Shown here: positions 44,720-54,313 of the stretch, piece after piece | How positions within the stretch are numbered: position 1 is the stretch's first letter | Layout: each line of letters begins with the position of its first letter | Assembly: GCF_030316135.1 (NCBI RefSeq) | Contig: NZ_CP128185.1 | Span: 1,488,001-1,552,000, forward strand | DNA length: 64,000 nucleotides | Source of the DNA: Aliiglaciecola sp. LCG003 | Lineage (GTDB): Bacteria > Pseudomonadota > Gammaproteobacteria > Enterobacterales > Alteromonadaceae | Direction of reading: 5' to 3' | Notes under the pieces: generated by a model | Databases searched by the model: none | Seen by the model: only the letters and a program-made list of their open reading frames with translations | Told to the model about the DNA's origin: nothing | Program-made: the position numbers and the translations under genes

Positions 44720-46816
44720 ATGAAAAGAAACAACATTTCAATGGTATGTAATATTGCCGTTATCAGTGCTTTTAGCAGCATTTCTTTGGCTGTATATGCC
44801 AATAGCATCGAAAAAGTAGAAACGATTGAAGTCCTTGGTCATCAGCAGAGCACTAAAATAGATCTTGATATTCAAAGGCTAACTGATAGCTCAACAGATT
44901 ATCGAGATAGCTTGAACCGATTACCCGGAATGAGTGTGAATGGTAACGGCCCTGTCTCAGGTATCCCACAATATCGGGGGTTGTTTGGTGACAGATTAGC
45001 GATAAGCATTGACGGCGCACCCATCGATGGTGCAGGTCCAAATGGGATGGATCCACCGCTATCTCATGTGGTATCGAAACCTGCGAGCAAACTGACCTTC
45101 TATCGCGGAATCGCTCCGGTTTCAGCAGGTGTAGAGACCCTAGGTGGGGCGGTTAAAGTTGAAACCGATATACAGCAGCGATTCTCAACCAAGCCTAAAA
45201 TTGCTGCACAGGCCAAGATGCAAGGAACTGATCAAGGCAGTGCACGACATTACACTGGGCAAATTGGCTACTCTTCGGATAGGCTTTTTGCCAGTTTTAA
45301 TGGTTTGCAACAACAGCGTGACCAAGTTGAGGATGGACGCGGCCTTGCAGTGCCAAATAGTTTTTACAACCGTTCTGGTTTTGGCTCTGAATTAGGCGTT
45401 CGTAACGGCCAGCATATGCTGCATGGTGTATATCAGCGTATTGATACCAATGAAAGTGGTACTCCGGCGCTGGCGATGGACATTAAATATATTGATGCCG
45501 CTTGGTATCGACTCAATTACACCTACTCTGGCCTAAATGTGGCAGGTTCCGACAGCCAATTACAACTCAAAGTCTATGGCAACAGCAATCAACATGGTAT
45601 GAATAATTTTGAGCATAGACCACTTAGCTCGCCTCTAAAGGCTAGGCTGAATACCGTAGACAGCATCGCTCGGGGTTACGAAGGGGTATGGCAAAATACG
45701 CTAGACATTGGGGCGTTAACAGCAGGGCTAAGTTGGCATAATAACCAGCACAATTCAGTCATTACCAACCCGCTAGTGGGAAGTTTAAATATAAACAATT
45801 TCAATCAGGTTGAGCGCACCCGCAAAAGTGCCTATCTAGAATGGGTAACTGAAACTGAATTAGCGGAATTGACTTTGGGCAGCCGTTTTACCCAGGTGGA
45901 TATGCAAGCCGGTGGTGTAGCGAATAGTATGGCTATGATGAATCCAAATCTTGCGGCACTGGTGGGGCGCTTCAATCAATCAGAACGGGACCTTCACTTT
46001 TCTTTCGCGGATGTCAGTGCTCACGCACAGGGCTCATTCGATGGCGCTTGGCAATGGCAAGCCGCGATAGCACAAAAGAATCGGGCCCCAAGCTATACAG
46101 AATTATATGTATGGTTGCCCCTAGGTATTTCCGCGGGTTTAGCCGATGGTAAAAATTACTTGGGTAACCTTGAGTTAAACCACGAAACTAGCCGCCAAGT
46201 CGATCTAGGTGTCAGTTATTACAGCGATGCCCTGACTATTGCTCCAAGAGTATTTTATCAAGCTGTTCAAGATTATATAGTCGGTACTCCTTCAGAAGAT
46301 CCTTTAGCCAATATGGTGTCGACCATGATGAGTGGTGCTCAACCGCTACAATGGCAAAATACCGATGCGACTATTTGGGGAGCCGACATACTTGTGACAG
46401 CGCAATTAAGCGACAAAATCGACTTGGGTATGACTGCCAGCTGGGTGCGTGGAACCCGAGATGACATTGATCAACCCTTATACCGCATTGCCCCGGCTAG
46501 CTTGATGACCCAATTACATTGGCGTAATCAGCAACTGACGGTATCCATAGAATCACAGCTGTTCGCAGCGCAGCATCAGGTATCGCAGCTTCAAAGTGAA
46601 ACACAAAGTGCAGGCTATGGACTGATTAACTTGTCTGGTGAGTATCGCTTTAACAAGCATATTAGTTTGTCTTTGGCAGCCAAAAACCTATTTGATAAGG
46701 CCTATCAACCTCACCTTGGTGGCGTCAATCGGGTGGCCGAAACAGATGTGCCTGTGGGAGATCGGCTATATGAAACCGGTCGCGAGTTGAGCGCTAGTTT
46801 AACCTTGGTTTGGTAG
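44720..46816 (+). CDS. TonB-dependent outer-membrane receptor (OprC-like, possible copper)
   Basis: 698 aa. A signal peptide ends near VYA/NS (about residue 28). The plug domain (about 35-160) contains VETIEVLGHQ, the probable TonB box region, and IDGAPIDGAGPNGMDPPLSHV; the MDPP element resembles OprC-type copper receptors. The rest is a 22-strand barrel ending in a C-terminal aromatic residue (LTLVW). An ACAACA spacer with AAGAGAA precedes the ATG. Together with the upstream DUF2946-like protein and AraC regulator this suggests a regulated metal-uptake locus. Substrate assignment is moderate. Confidence 0.82.
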   Translation: MKRNNISMVCNIAVISAFSSISLAVYANSIEKVETIEVLGHQQSTKIDLDIQRLTDSSTDYRDSLNRLPGMSVNGNGPVSGIPQYRGLFGDRLAISIDGAPIDGAGPNGMDPPLSHVVSKPASKLTFYRGIAPVSAGVETLGGAVKVETDIQQRFSTKPKIAAQAKMQGTDQGSARHYTGQIGYSSDRLFASFNGLQQQRDQVEDGRGLAVPNSFYNRSGFGSELGVRNGQHMLHGVYQRIDTNESGTPALAMDIKYIDAAWYRLNYTYSGLNVAGSDSQLQLKVYGNSNQHGMNNFEHRPLSSPLKARLNTVDSIARGYEGVWQNTLDIGALTAGLSWHNNQHNSVITNPLVGSLNINNFNQVERTRKSAYLEWVTETELAELTLGSRFTQVDMQAGGVANSMAMMNPNLAALVGRFNQSERDLHFSFADVSAHAQGSFDGAWQWQAAIAQKNRAPSYTELYVWLPLGISAGLADGKNYLGNLELNHETSRQVDLGVSYYSDALTIAPRVFYQAVQDYIVGTPSEDPLANMVSTMMSGAQPLQWQNTDATIWGADILVTAQLSDKIDLGMTASWVRGTRDDIDQPLYRIAPASLMTQLHWRNQQLTVSIESQLFAAQHQVSQLQSETQSAGYGLINLSGEYRFNKHISLSLAAKNLFDKAYQPHLGGVNRVAETDVPVGDRLYETGRELSASLTLVW

Positions 46817-47360
46817 TGTTAAGCGGATTGGACTAGGTTGTCGAAAAAGCAGCTTAGTCCGCGTCTCTTAGTATGGTAAAGGTGTCTCGGTTAAAATGTA
46901 TAGGGTTTAGCCGAGACACAGAATTTTCATCGGGCTAGCCATCCCATCAAGTATTGGCTCTGAGCTTGTTAGTACTGAGCTAATGTTGCATGTAGGTTGT
47001 GCAATATGTGTTTGCGAAAGCTAAGATTCATCAGCCTTTCCCCAAAATAGCACTGCTATTAAGTACTAGATTGCGCTCAAACATCCACTTACCTGTATGC
47101 CAATTGGAAGGTGTTAACAGCGTAATCCAGTGTGCTTACTAGAATGTAAATCTTACATCCCAGTTGCAAAAATCACGTGGTACTACAGCGTAACTGATTT
47201 ATTTTTATTCAAATCTGACTTTTTTTGGCGGATTTTTGCGCGGAATTTGTTGGCATGCCTTTTGTAATAAGTATTTCGTGATTGCCAAGACGGCAACAAC
47301 TCAATCTTTACTAACCTATCCAAATTTAGGGATACCGAAATAACACAACAGGAGAATACA
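46817..47360. other. Non-coding gap with a long hairpin (46882-46919)
   Basis: No supported coding frame in 544 bp. GTGTCTCGGTTAAA (46882-46895) pairs with TTTAGCCGAGACAC (46906-46919), 13 Watson-Crick pairs plus one wobble, loop of 10 nt, no T tract. It may end or protect the TonB receptor transcript. The last 150 bp are AT-rich and should hold the promoter of the outer-membrane protein gene. Confidence 0.5.
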
Positions 47361-47939
47361 ATGAAGAAACTTTCATTAATCACATCACTAATGGCATTAG
47401 GCGCGCTTCCAACCCCAGCGGCAGCTCAATCTGTAAATGACGCAGACGCTATGGGAGCTTACCTGGGCGCCAACTATGGTTACTTACGTGTTGATGGTGA
47501 CGACGATTTTGATGATGACAAAGATGCATACCAGTTTATTGCTGGTTACAGCTTCAATGAATATTTCGCATTAGAAGGAAGCTATATCGATTTCGGTAGC
47601 TACGGCAATAATGTCAGCAACGCAGATACAGACGGATATACCTTTGGTTTGGTTGCCGGAATGCCACTTTCTGAAACTATCGGACTTTATGTCAAAGGTG
47701 GTCAGCTTTGGTACGAAACAGATTACACAGTGCTAGGTGTGCGTGATGATTATGATGACAAAGGCTTGTTCGCTGGTGTTGGTTTGAGCTTCAAACTAAC
47801 GAATAACTGGTCAGTTAAACTAGATTATACTTTGTATGATGTTGACCTAGATGCTGGTGAAGCGGTTGATGATTTTGATGATGCCAACTTTTCAACAGAC
47901 CTAAAACAAGCGTCAATTGGTGTTCAATACTTGTTCTAA
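47361..47939 (+). CDS. Outer-membrane beta-barrel protein (OmpA N-terminal-like)
   Basis: 192 aa. The signal peptide ends at AAA/QS (about residue 22). The mature part is a small eight-stranded barrel, seen as alternating aromatic and polar strands (AYLGANYGYLRV, YQFIAGYSFNEYFALEGSYIDFG) and a C-terminal Phe (IGVQYLF) for BAM recognition. It is rich in Asp in the turns (DDDFDDDKDAYQ), which suits a marine or calcium-rich setting. A GGAGAATACA site lies before the ATG. Single gene with its own terminator. Role unknown. Confidence 0.88.
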   Translation: MKKLSLITSLMALGALPTPAAAQSVNDADAMGAYLGANYGYLRVDGDDDFDDDKDAYQFIAGYSFNEYFALEGSYIDFGSYGNNVSNADTDGYTFGLVAGMPLSETIGLYVKGGQLWYETDYTVLGVRDDYDDKGLFAGVGLSFKLTNNWSVKLDYTLYDVDLDAGEAVDDFDDANFSTDLKQASIGVQYLF

Positions 47940-47988
47940 TCAATTCAGCCTTTTTGGATATTAATCATCCAAGAATAATCTGAGTGCT

Positions 47989-48030
47989 AGCCCCATTAAG
48001 ATGTTGCGATCTTGATGGGGCTTTTGTTTT
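47989..48030 (+). terminator. Terminator of the outer-membrane protein gene
   Basis: A 14-bp stem AGCCCCATTAAGAT (47989-48002) / ATCTTGATGGGGCT (48009-48022) with one wobble and a 6-nt loop is followed by TTTGTTTTTT. Confidence 0.88.
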
Positions 48031-48108
48031 TTAAAGGAGCTGGTTTTCGTAGCATTAATGTCGAACTTTGCTAGACTCGTTTTTGGATAAAAATAAGCAG
48101 AGGAAATT

Positions 48109-48516
48109 ATGGCCCATCTTAACCGACGACAATTTATCACAACTGCAGCTGTTCTTGGTGTCGGCGCAACGGCCAGTATAGCGAGCGCAGAAGTTATTAG
48201 TTCTGAGCCAAAATTAGTCCACTCGGTGTATTTTTGGCTGAAAAATCCGGGCTCGACTAACGATCGTGATGCCTTAATTGCTGGCTTAAAAACCCTGAAG
48301 CAAATACCGACAGTTAAATCTATGCAAATAGGCCTGCCAGCGACTACTGAAAAACGTGACGTAGTGGACAATAGCTTCGATGTGTTTGAGCTGATGTATT
48401 TCGATGATACAGCCGGACAAAGTGCTTACCAAGTGCACCCACTGCACCTGAAATTTGTCGAAAATTGCTCACACCTTTGGGACAAAGTCGTTGTGCATGA
48501 TTCGCTGATTTTGTGA
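48109..48516 (+). CDS. Tat-exported Dabb (stress-responsive A/B barrel) family protein
   Basis: 135 aa. The N-terminus NRRQFITTAAVLGVGATAS is a twin-arginine signal, cleaved near ASA/EV. The mature domain begins LVHSVYFWLKNPGSTNDRDA and includes a FDVFELMYFDDTAGQSAYQVHPLHLKFV segment typical of Dabb dimeric ferredoxin-like barrels. Function in this group is not established. GAGGAAATT precedes the ATG. Stands alone between the porin-like gene and the ankyrin gene. Confidence 0.88.
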   Translation: MAHLNRRQFITTAAVLGVGATASIASAEVISSEPKLVHSVYFWLKNPGSTNDRDALIAGLKTLKQIPTVKSMQIGLPATTEKRDVVDNSFDVFELMYFDDTAGQSAYQVHPLHLKFVENCSHLWDKVVVHDSLIL

Positions 48517-48538
48517 TCTGTTTGGTAAAATTGTAGCG

Positions 48539-49339
48539 CTAGTTATTCTGCAAGGACTGCAGAAATTGATCAATCTTCATATGTCTATTTTTTTGCGCAT
48601 AGTGCATTGCGCTCATGCCTTTGGCATCTTTTAAGGTGTATTTTGCGCCCTGTGTAACCAACATTTTAAGCATTTCATGCTGCCCTGATTCCGCCGCCGC
48701 CATCAATGGCGTATAGCCTTCGTGATTCGAAGCGTTGACGTTGGCACCAAGCTTCAACAGCAACATTGCACTTCCTTTATCGCCTTGTTCAACAGCCACC
48801 AATAATGGCGTCATTTTGGTAGGCTGTGATACAGCGTTTAAATCTGCCCCATTGGTTGCTAATTGCTGTAGTAATTGCCTATTAGCAGTTCCTACTGCAT
48901 ACATTAAAGGAGTAACCCCGTTGTTATCTTGGGTATTCACATCTGCCTGCCAGATCAACAGTTGCGACGCAACATTGGTTTTATTGCGCATTGCTGACCA
49001 GTTGAGTGCAGCAAGGCCAGCACTATCTTTATAATTGACATCAGCACCACTTGATAGCAAAGCTTTAACCATTTTTACTCGACCCGTTGCTGTGGCTAAA
49101 ATGAGCGCGCTGCGTCGGTTTTTATCCTGTGCAATAGCGTTCGGATTGGCACCATCATCCAGTAGGCGTTGAAGGTCAGGGAGTTTGTTGGTTACAACAG
49201 CACGTAACAAGGCTTTATCTTGCCCTTCTTGTTGCACACTCATTGGGGAAGGGGAGTGCTCTTTACTAAAAGATACATTCAATGTAAATGCTTGTAACAC
49301 GAAGATAGATACAGAGATGATAACCTGCTTTGTTGTCAC
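48539..49339 (-). CDS. Exported ankyrin-repeat protein
   Basis: 266 aa. An N-terminal hydrophobic segment (QVIISVSIFVLQAFTLNVSF) acts as a signal peptide. Five to six ankyrin repeats follow from about residue 40, each of about 33 residues with the TPLMxAxxxGxxxxxxxLLxxGAxxN pattern; clear ones start at RRSALILATATGR, VTPLMYAVGTANR, MTPLLVAVEQGDK and YTPLMAAAESGQH. Probably a periplasmic protein-binding scaffold. GTG start with GGAGGATCAC upstream. Convergent with the Dabb gene. Confidence 0.87.
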   Translation of the reverse strand: MTTKQVIISVSIFVLQAFTLNVSFSKEHSPSPMSVQQEGQDKALLRAVVTNKLPDLQRLLDDGANPNAIAQDKNRRSALILATATGRVKMVKALLSSGADVNYKDSAGLAALNWSAMRNKTNVASQLLIWQADVNTQDNNGVTPLMYAVGTANRQLLQQLATNGADLNAVSQPTKMTPLLVAVEQGDKGSAMLLLKLGANVNASNHEGYTPLMAAAESGQHEMLKMLVTQGAKYTLKDAKGMSAMHYAQKNRHMKIDQFLQSLQNN

Positions 49340-49635
49340 CGTGATCCTCCGAAAATTTGTTGAAAAAATGTCTGGTTTTTATCAGTACAACCCTTAAACG
49401 ACCTGAACACTATGCTTTATCTCACAGCGCAATAACCTTGCGCCTATGCCTTGTGGCAGTTATAGCCGTGTGATTAGGTTGGGGGATGTAAGCTTTTATT
49501 TTCATCCAATCTCTCAAGTATTAATAGAACCAAGGGATGATACTGAAACCAATTGAAGCTTAGTACTTCACATTAATCTCAATAACATCACCGTGATCCT
49601 AGCTTTTCCAACAGGGTTTAACCTGTCTGTGCTGG

Positions 49636-51729
49636 CTAGCGACGAACTCGCGTTCGGGCTGTCGCAGTATCATTACCTAGATTTGTATCATTTGCATCGG
49701 CCGTTACTGTGGCTGTCCATGTAAATGTTGTAGGTGATGACGGTGCGGTCCAAGGGAATATAAAGCTCTGTTGCTGGCCACTTTGCATATCAGCGAAGAT
49801 ATCTGAGAACTGCAAAACTTCACCGCGAGAGGATACACCTTCAACAGTCACTGTTCCTGATGCACCATCCGCTGGGCCATTGTTGATAATATCAACTGCC
49901 AATATCTGCGCAGAGTTTACCGTAGCCCTTGCTGGAACCGCTAGACTCAACAACTCCATGTCTAAGTCATCGGGCACAGGCGTGGGTCCTTGACCTTCAT
50001 ATTCCAATATCAGCTTGGCGCTATAGATGGCGGTAGATTTGCTATCACCTTTAACGTAAAACGCAACATCGAAGTCTTCTGTCATTGGTAAGCCATTCGT
50101 TGTATAAGGAACACCATTGGTAAAACCGGCGACGGTAACAAAGGCGTTTGCATTTACGTCAACCCAACCTTTGCTGGTAGATAATGGTGAGGCACCAAGT
50201 GTATTGTTCCAATCTAGCAGATTAATGACCGTCACCACTCTTTCACCAACTTCATATTTGATATTGTCTTTTTGAAATGGTGGTGCACTACATTCAATTT
50301 TTGGAATTTCTAAACCGGGTAAATCTTGACCAAATTTATTTGGTTTTAGACGCCAGCGAGGGCCGGATACCAACTCTACACCTTCTGCCTCCATTTCTTG
50401 TTGAGTTTTCGGAAAGGCCGTACCGACAAAGTCATACACGCCGGTATCTTGCGCATTGACACTAACGTATGACCACTCAAAGGGGTCGCGGTTTATGGTT
50501 GTATAGTATGCGTTAGTCAACCCATTGTAGAGATCAGATGAAAAGGCATAGGGTGCATCAGCAGGCTCGGTTCCAGGTGTGTCATCTTTACTTAACGCAA
50601 AAGGCATATTCCGCAGTACAGTACCAATACCTATTGGGCTAGCTGGCGTTTCGCCCTCGATAAAATCACCATCCCCTTCATAGCAATCTACTGTTGATTT
50701 CCATACTTCATCAGCAGTGCCTGGTGTCCCCTCAACTCGATAAGACGGTTTGCGTCCCGTAGCGGCTTCATTTTCAAGATCTTCCGGGCGTATCTGGTCA
50801 TTCGGATTATTGGTAATTAGGTGGTCTACTTCCAAATAAGCCTTAGTAACTACAAAATCAGCATCCTCTTCCTTCCACTCGTCAGGCAAGGCAAGACGAG
50901 CATACATACGCACATCATTAGGTCGCTTATGTAAACCTCCCCAGCCGTAAAGTGGCTTGCCATCGTCTTTTAATTGCACAGAGTAGTCGGTACTCAAGGC
51001 AATATTATTCAGCATGTCGGTTTTATCATTTGGAAACATCTGACAACCAGCAGGAACACCCTCGGAGTCGCATGGAATAGGACTAATCAAGCGGGGGCCA
51101 GGGGTGCCAGCTTCAAGAATCAACGCGTTGTCATCTAAAGGTGCATTAGCGCAATCGAAGGTAAGATTGCCTGAGGACAATATTTTTTGGTCGCCAGTTA
51201 CCGGATCTGCAAATTTGTAAGGTATGGTCTCGTGACAGCTCAGCACATGTTCCATGGCAGTGTAGTGCTCAGTTTCGCATTTCACTGAGGTGCCGCCTAG
51301 ACCTTGACACCAGGTCCCTAATGGCGGTTTGACTTTGTATTTTAGAGTGGGAGCATTGGATAACCTGAGTCCGCCGTCTGGCTCATTGCCGACAAAGCCT
51401 TCTGCGTAATCGTAATCCCTTACTTTTCCCTCGGCGCCCAGAAAGTCCACTACATAGTAGCCGAACTCGCTATCTACTGGGTAGAGTCTAACCCCTGACT
51501 TGTCTAAGTAGCTTCCTATATCACCGCAGGCTATATCAGCAACACCGCATATTATGCTGGGGTCAGTAGCAGCACCCGTAGTGCCATAGGTGGTTCCATC
51601 AAAGCTACCCATGACATCATCAATTGAGAATACATGCTCGGACTCCCATGCAGCCAGAGCATTACCTTGGAGCAGTGCAGCCACTATCGCTAAAGCGACA
51701 GGTGTTTTGCGTATGGTATTTTTCAACAT
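49636..51729 (-). CDS. Large exported protein with C-terminal CARDB-like domain, function unknown
   Basis: 697 aa. The signal peptide ends near ALA/AW (residue 27). The bulk has no family I recognise; it is Asp- and Gly-rich with several Cys pairs (SIICGVADIACGD, GTWCQGLGG, VKCETEHY). The last 110 residues look like a CARDB/immunoglobulin-like adhesion domain (VDIINNGPADGASGTVTVEG, then WTATVTADANDTNLGNDTA). No anchor motif is visible at the C-terminus, which ends VRR, so it may be secreted or periplasmic. AGAGGAAATAATT precedes the ATG. It follows the PEP-CTERM gene by 45 bp on the same strand and is probably co-transcribed. Confidence 0.8.
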   Translation of the reverse strand: MLKNTIRKTPVALAIVAALLQGNALAAWESEHVFSIDDVMGSFDGTTYGTTGAATDPSIICGVADIACGDIGSYLDKSGVRLYPVDSEFGYYVVDFLGAEGKVRDYDYAEGFVGNEPDGGLRLSNAPTLKYKVKPPLGTWCQGLGGTSVKCETEHYTAMEHVLSCHETIPYKFADPVTGDQKILSSGNLTFDCANAPLDDNALILEAGTPGPRLISPIPCDSEGVPAGCQMFPNDKTDMLNNIALSTDYSVQLKDDGKPLYGWGGLHKRPNDVRMYARLALPDEWKEEDADFVVTKAYLEVDHLITNNPNDQIRPEDLENEAATGRKPSYRVEGTPGTADEVWKSTVDCYEGDGDFIEGETPASPIGIGTVLRNMPFALSKDDTPGTEPADAPYAFSSDLYNGLTNAYYTTINRDPFEWSYVSVNAQDTGVYDFVGTAFPKTQQEMEAEGVELVSGPRWRLKPNKFGQDLPGLEIPKIECSAPPFQKDNIKYEVGERVVTVINLLDWNNTLGASPLSTSKGWVDVNANAFVTVAGFTNGVPYTTNGLPMTEDFDVAFYVKGDSKSTAIYSAKLILEYEGQGPTPVPDDLDMELLSLAVPARATVNSAQILAVDIINNGPADGASGTVTVEGVSSRGEVLQFSDIFADMQSGQQQSFIFPWTAPSSPTTFTWTATVTADANDTNLGNDTATARTRVRR

Positions 51730-51774
51730 AATTATTTCCTCTTGAATTTGCTCGACGTTTGCAAAAGCAAATTG

Positions 51775-52560
51775 CTAACTCGCTGTTAGAGTTTTCTGAC
51801 GTTTTAGGCGTACTAAGCCCACAAGGCCCAAGCAAAACAAATACAGTAATGACGGCTCGGCAACTGTTGCCGCATATCCTTCGCTGTAAACGTTGCCGTA
51901 AATGGTATTACTTTCACCCGGTGCTAAAGTGAAGATTATGTTGCCCTCGATATAGTCCGAATCAAACATAGAGCCGCCTACAAAAACCTCTGCAGAGCTA
52001 AAAAGCAGTTCATCGGTAAAATCGTCAGCCATAAATATTTCGGCATAGGCACCACCGTCATCGAAAGGTCCTAAATCACCGTCAATGATCACATCAGCAC
52101 TGACATAAGAAAAAAATGAAAAGGTAAAAATCAGCGCTGAATTTAAGTTGTTTTCGACAAAAATAGAGAACTCGGTATCAGCAAACGCATCTGATGTTCC
52201 AGTGCCGTCTCCTGTTAAACCTGCGTCACCATATGATTCGGAATACTGGAAAAAAGGTTCATCAATTGCCCAGTCGTTAGGTGATATCAGCTCGGTTAGA
52301 TAAGTCGCCGTAGCAGCACCACTGCTAATGGCACTAGCTTCAAAAACACTTCCGGTTGATGAAATAGCATTTCTTATCGGGCCCGGGCCCGGACCGTTAC
52401 CGTTTCCCTGAGCGTGCCGTACGCTGTCTAGGTTAAATTCAATATCTGCGTAACCGTTGTAAAGCACAGCGGCATTGGCAGCAGAGGTTATAAATAACAG
52501 TGTTGTCGTTATTAGGACATTGCGTAATCGCGAATAAAAATACGTTTGTATTGTTGTCAT
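51775..52560 (-). CDS. PEP-CTERM-type sorted surface/secreted protein
   Basis: 261 aa. A signal peptide ends near ANA/AV (about residue 30). The C-terminus has the tripartite sorting signal: a PEP-like motif (AEPSLL), a hydrophobic helix (LYLFCLGLVGLV) and a basic tail (RLKRQK). Such proteins are processed by exosortase in exopolysaccharide-producing bacteria; no exosortase gene lies in this window. The mature part is acidic and low in recognisable motifs, with a GNGPGPGP linker. AAAGGAACC precedes the ATG. Middle gene of a three-gene minus-strand set. Confidence 0.78.
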   Translation of the reverse strand: MTTIQTYFYSRLRNVLITTTLLFITSAANAAVLYNGYADIEFNLDSVRHAQGNGNGPGPGPIRNAISSTGSVFEASAISSGAATATYLTELISPNDWAIDEPFFQYSESYGDAGLTGDGTGTSDAFADTEFSIFVENNLNSALIFTFSFFSYVSADVIIDGDLGPFDDGGAYAEIFMADDFTDELLFSSAEVFVGGSMFDSDYIEGNIIFTLAPGESNTIYGNVYSEGYAATVAEPSLLYLFCLGLVGLVRLKRQKTLTAS

Positions 52561-52766
52561 TTTTTGGTTCCTTTATTTTACTTAAAGCGTATTTACTTTA
52601 GTTTGTTGCTTAGTTTTGGAGCATGTGTCGGGTTGAAAATACACATTGTTGTAGCGTATCGATAACCCTGTTTGAGGTGCTTTGATCAGATTAAAAGTGC
52701 TTTTGTATGACCTATACACCTGAACCGTTCACCTAAATTTCATCGACTCGGCTTAAACTCATAAGT

Positions 52767-53603
52767 TTATTGCTTAACTTCCAGCTCCCAGCGGGCAGTC
52801 GATTGCAACACGCCAGAGTGAGAATAATTACGCACAACTTCAACTTTCTTGATGAGACCTTTGGATGGCGAGATCCACATATTTCGCTCAGTGACCATAT
52901 AAGAACTTCGTTTGTTATCAGCGAAGGTAAAAAGATATTCATATGTTTCTTGGTGATTAATCTTGCGGGCTAAGGTTTCGCCGTTTGGTGTGAAAATGGT
53001 CTTCTGGGGGGCAACTGTAATTGTCCTGCTTCCTTGCGTAACAGGCCTAGAGTTTGGTCCACCGTAGATTGAGTAGAATTTAATTTGATACTCGGTAATG
53101 GCTGCACTGTATTCAGGAAGTGCCATTAGACCTTTATCGAAAGCGCTGCCGATAACAATTTCTTTTCCATCTGGATCGGTAAGTTCAAATAATGCACCGG
53201 TTGGTTCCTGCCAAATATCTTGCTGACTAACTTGTTGCTCACCACTATCCAAGAAAGTAGTAGTGGTGCGTAAGGTCATTATCGATTTATCTAAATAAAC
53301 AATCCTACTAGGTAGCAATTCCTGCTTAACTTGAATTGTCATGATATTTGTTGGCGCACCAACTTTGGTGAGGCTAACGGTGCCTTTAAATACAATCGTG
53401 TCGCCTATCTGATAAAGGTGGGTAATTTCGTCTGCTGGAAAGGACTCTTTAAGCGGGATATTTTCGCTAGCCTCAATACTAAAGGCCACTAGCCACATAA
53501 ATAAAGTAACGAAAACATTCGACACTTTATAATTTTTCCAACTAAAAAAGATAACGGATAATACATGTCTTATCGACGGTGAGGTTGAACGTTTTTGCTG
53601 CAT
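52767..53603 (-). CDS. Exported protein of unknown function
   Basis: 278 aa with an N-terminal hydrophobic segment (VSNVFVTLFMWLVAFSIEA/SEN, about residues 27-47) acting as signal or anchor. The remainder is predicted beta-rich (repeated short strands such as TIVFKGTVSLTKVG and SRTITVAPQKTIFTP) with no family I recognise. The start could be further in, at the Met of MWLVAF, but the longer form is kept. Same strand as the PEP-CTERM and CARDB-like genes; the gap to the PEP-CTERM gene is about 200 bp, so they may be separate transcripts. Confidence 0.6.
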   Translation of the reverse strand: MQQKRSTSPSIRHVLSVIFFSWKNYKVSNVFVTLFMWLVAFSIEASENIPLKESFPADEITHLYQIGDTIVFKGTVSLTKVGAPTNIMTIQVKQELLPSRIVYLDKSIMTLRTTTTFLDSGEQQVSQQDIWQEPTGALFELTDPDGKEIVIGSAFDKGLMALPEYSAAITEYQIKFYSIYGGPNSRPVTQGSRTITVAPQKTIFTPNGETLARKINHQETYEYLFTFADNKRSSYMVTERNMWISPSKGLIKKVEVVRNYSHSGVLQSTARWELEVKQ

Positions 53604-54313
53604 TTAATTACGCCTAATTTATCTGTTATCAATGTATGTGGTGAAGCTTCAATACAAGTATTAGTCAAGTAGGTGTAATAAAAGTTGAACAAGATCAATT
53701 AGTTATCAATTGGTAATTTTAATCAGCTAGAATAAAGCGCAAAATATCGACTCTCGTGTAAGTAACGAAAATGATAAAAGGCAAGCAGCGTCTGGGCTGT
53801 AATAGAAAATCATCTGTAGGGGGAAATTAAATCTATCAAGGGGGTCAGAGCAACTTGATTTCAGAGGGCTAATTTCAAGGCGGGAGATCCTGGAAAAGGT
53901 AGTTTGCTACTCTATTATTAATCTTGCTTGAGGTGTGAGGGTGCGCAGCCAACCTCAGTCATAGAGTGAGTAAAGCGTAAAATTATAGCCTATACCAACA
54001 AAATGCTTCACAGTGTTTAGGTCTAAGTTTACAGGCTTCCAATTTGAATAGGATTTGTTGCATCGAAAAGCTTTGCATTCCACCTAGGATGATTGTCAAG
54101 TATGCCTGAATGTCATGGTCTAGTCGGGCACTGGCCTAATGCAGGACTGCAAAAAAAAGAGCCTTTAAAGTAGCCATAAGCAATTCTGATGTTGAAATAA
54201 GTAGATTATTGCTGTTGTGGCATGATTATGGAATGGTACAAGCCAAGATAAATTTAATCTGTAGCTAGGATGCACTTTTGCCTTGCTCATCAACCAACAA
54301 GGATTATTGACCA
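53604..54313. other. 710-bp non-coding gap with a solo GGGGTCAGAG motif
   Basis: No supported coding frame or terminator. GGGGTCAGAG at 53841-53850, followed by CAACTTGATTT, resembles motifs that I remember flanking REP-associated transposases in other gammaproteobacteria; here no transposase is adjacent, so it may be an orphan copy. The promoters of both divergent genes should also lie in this gap. Confidence 0.4.
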
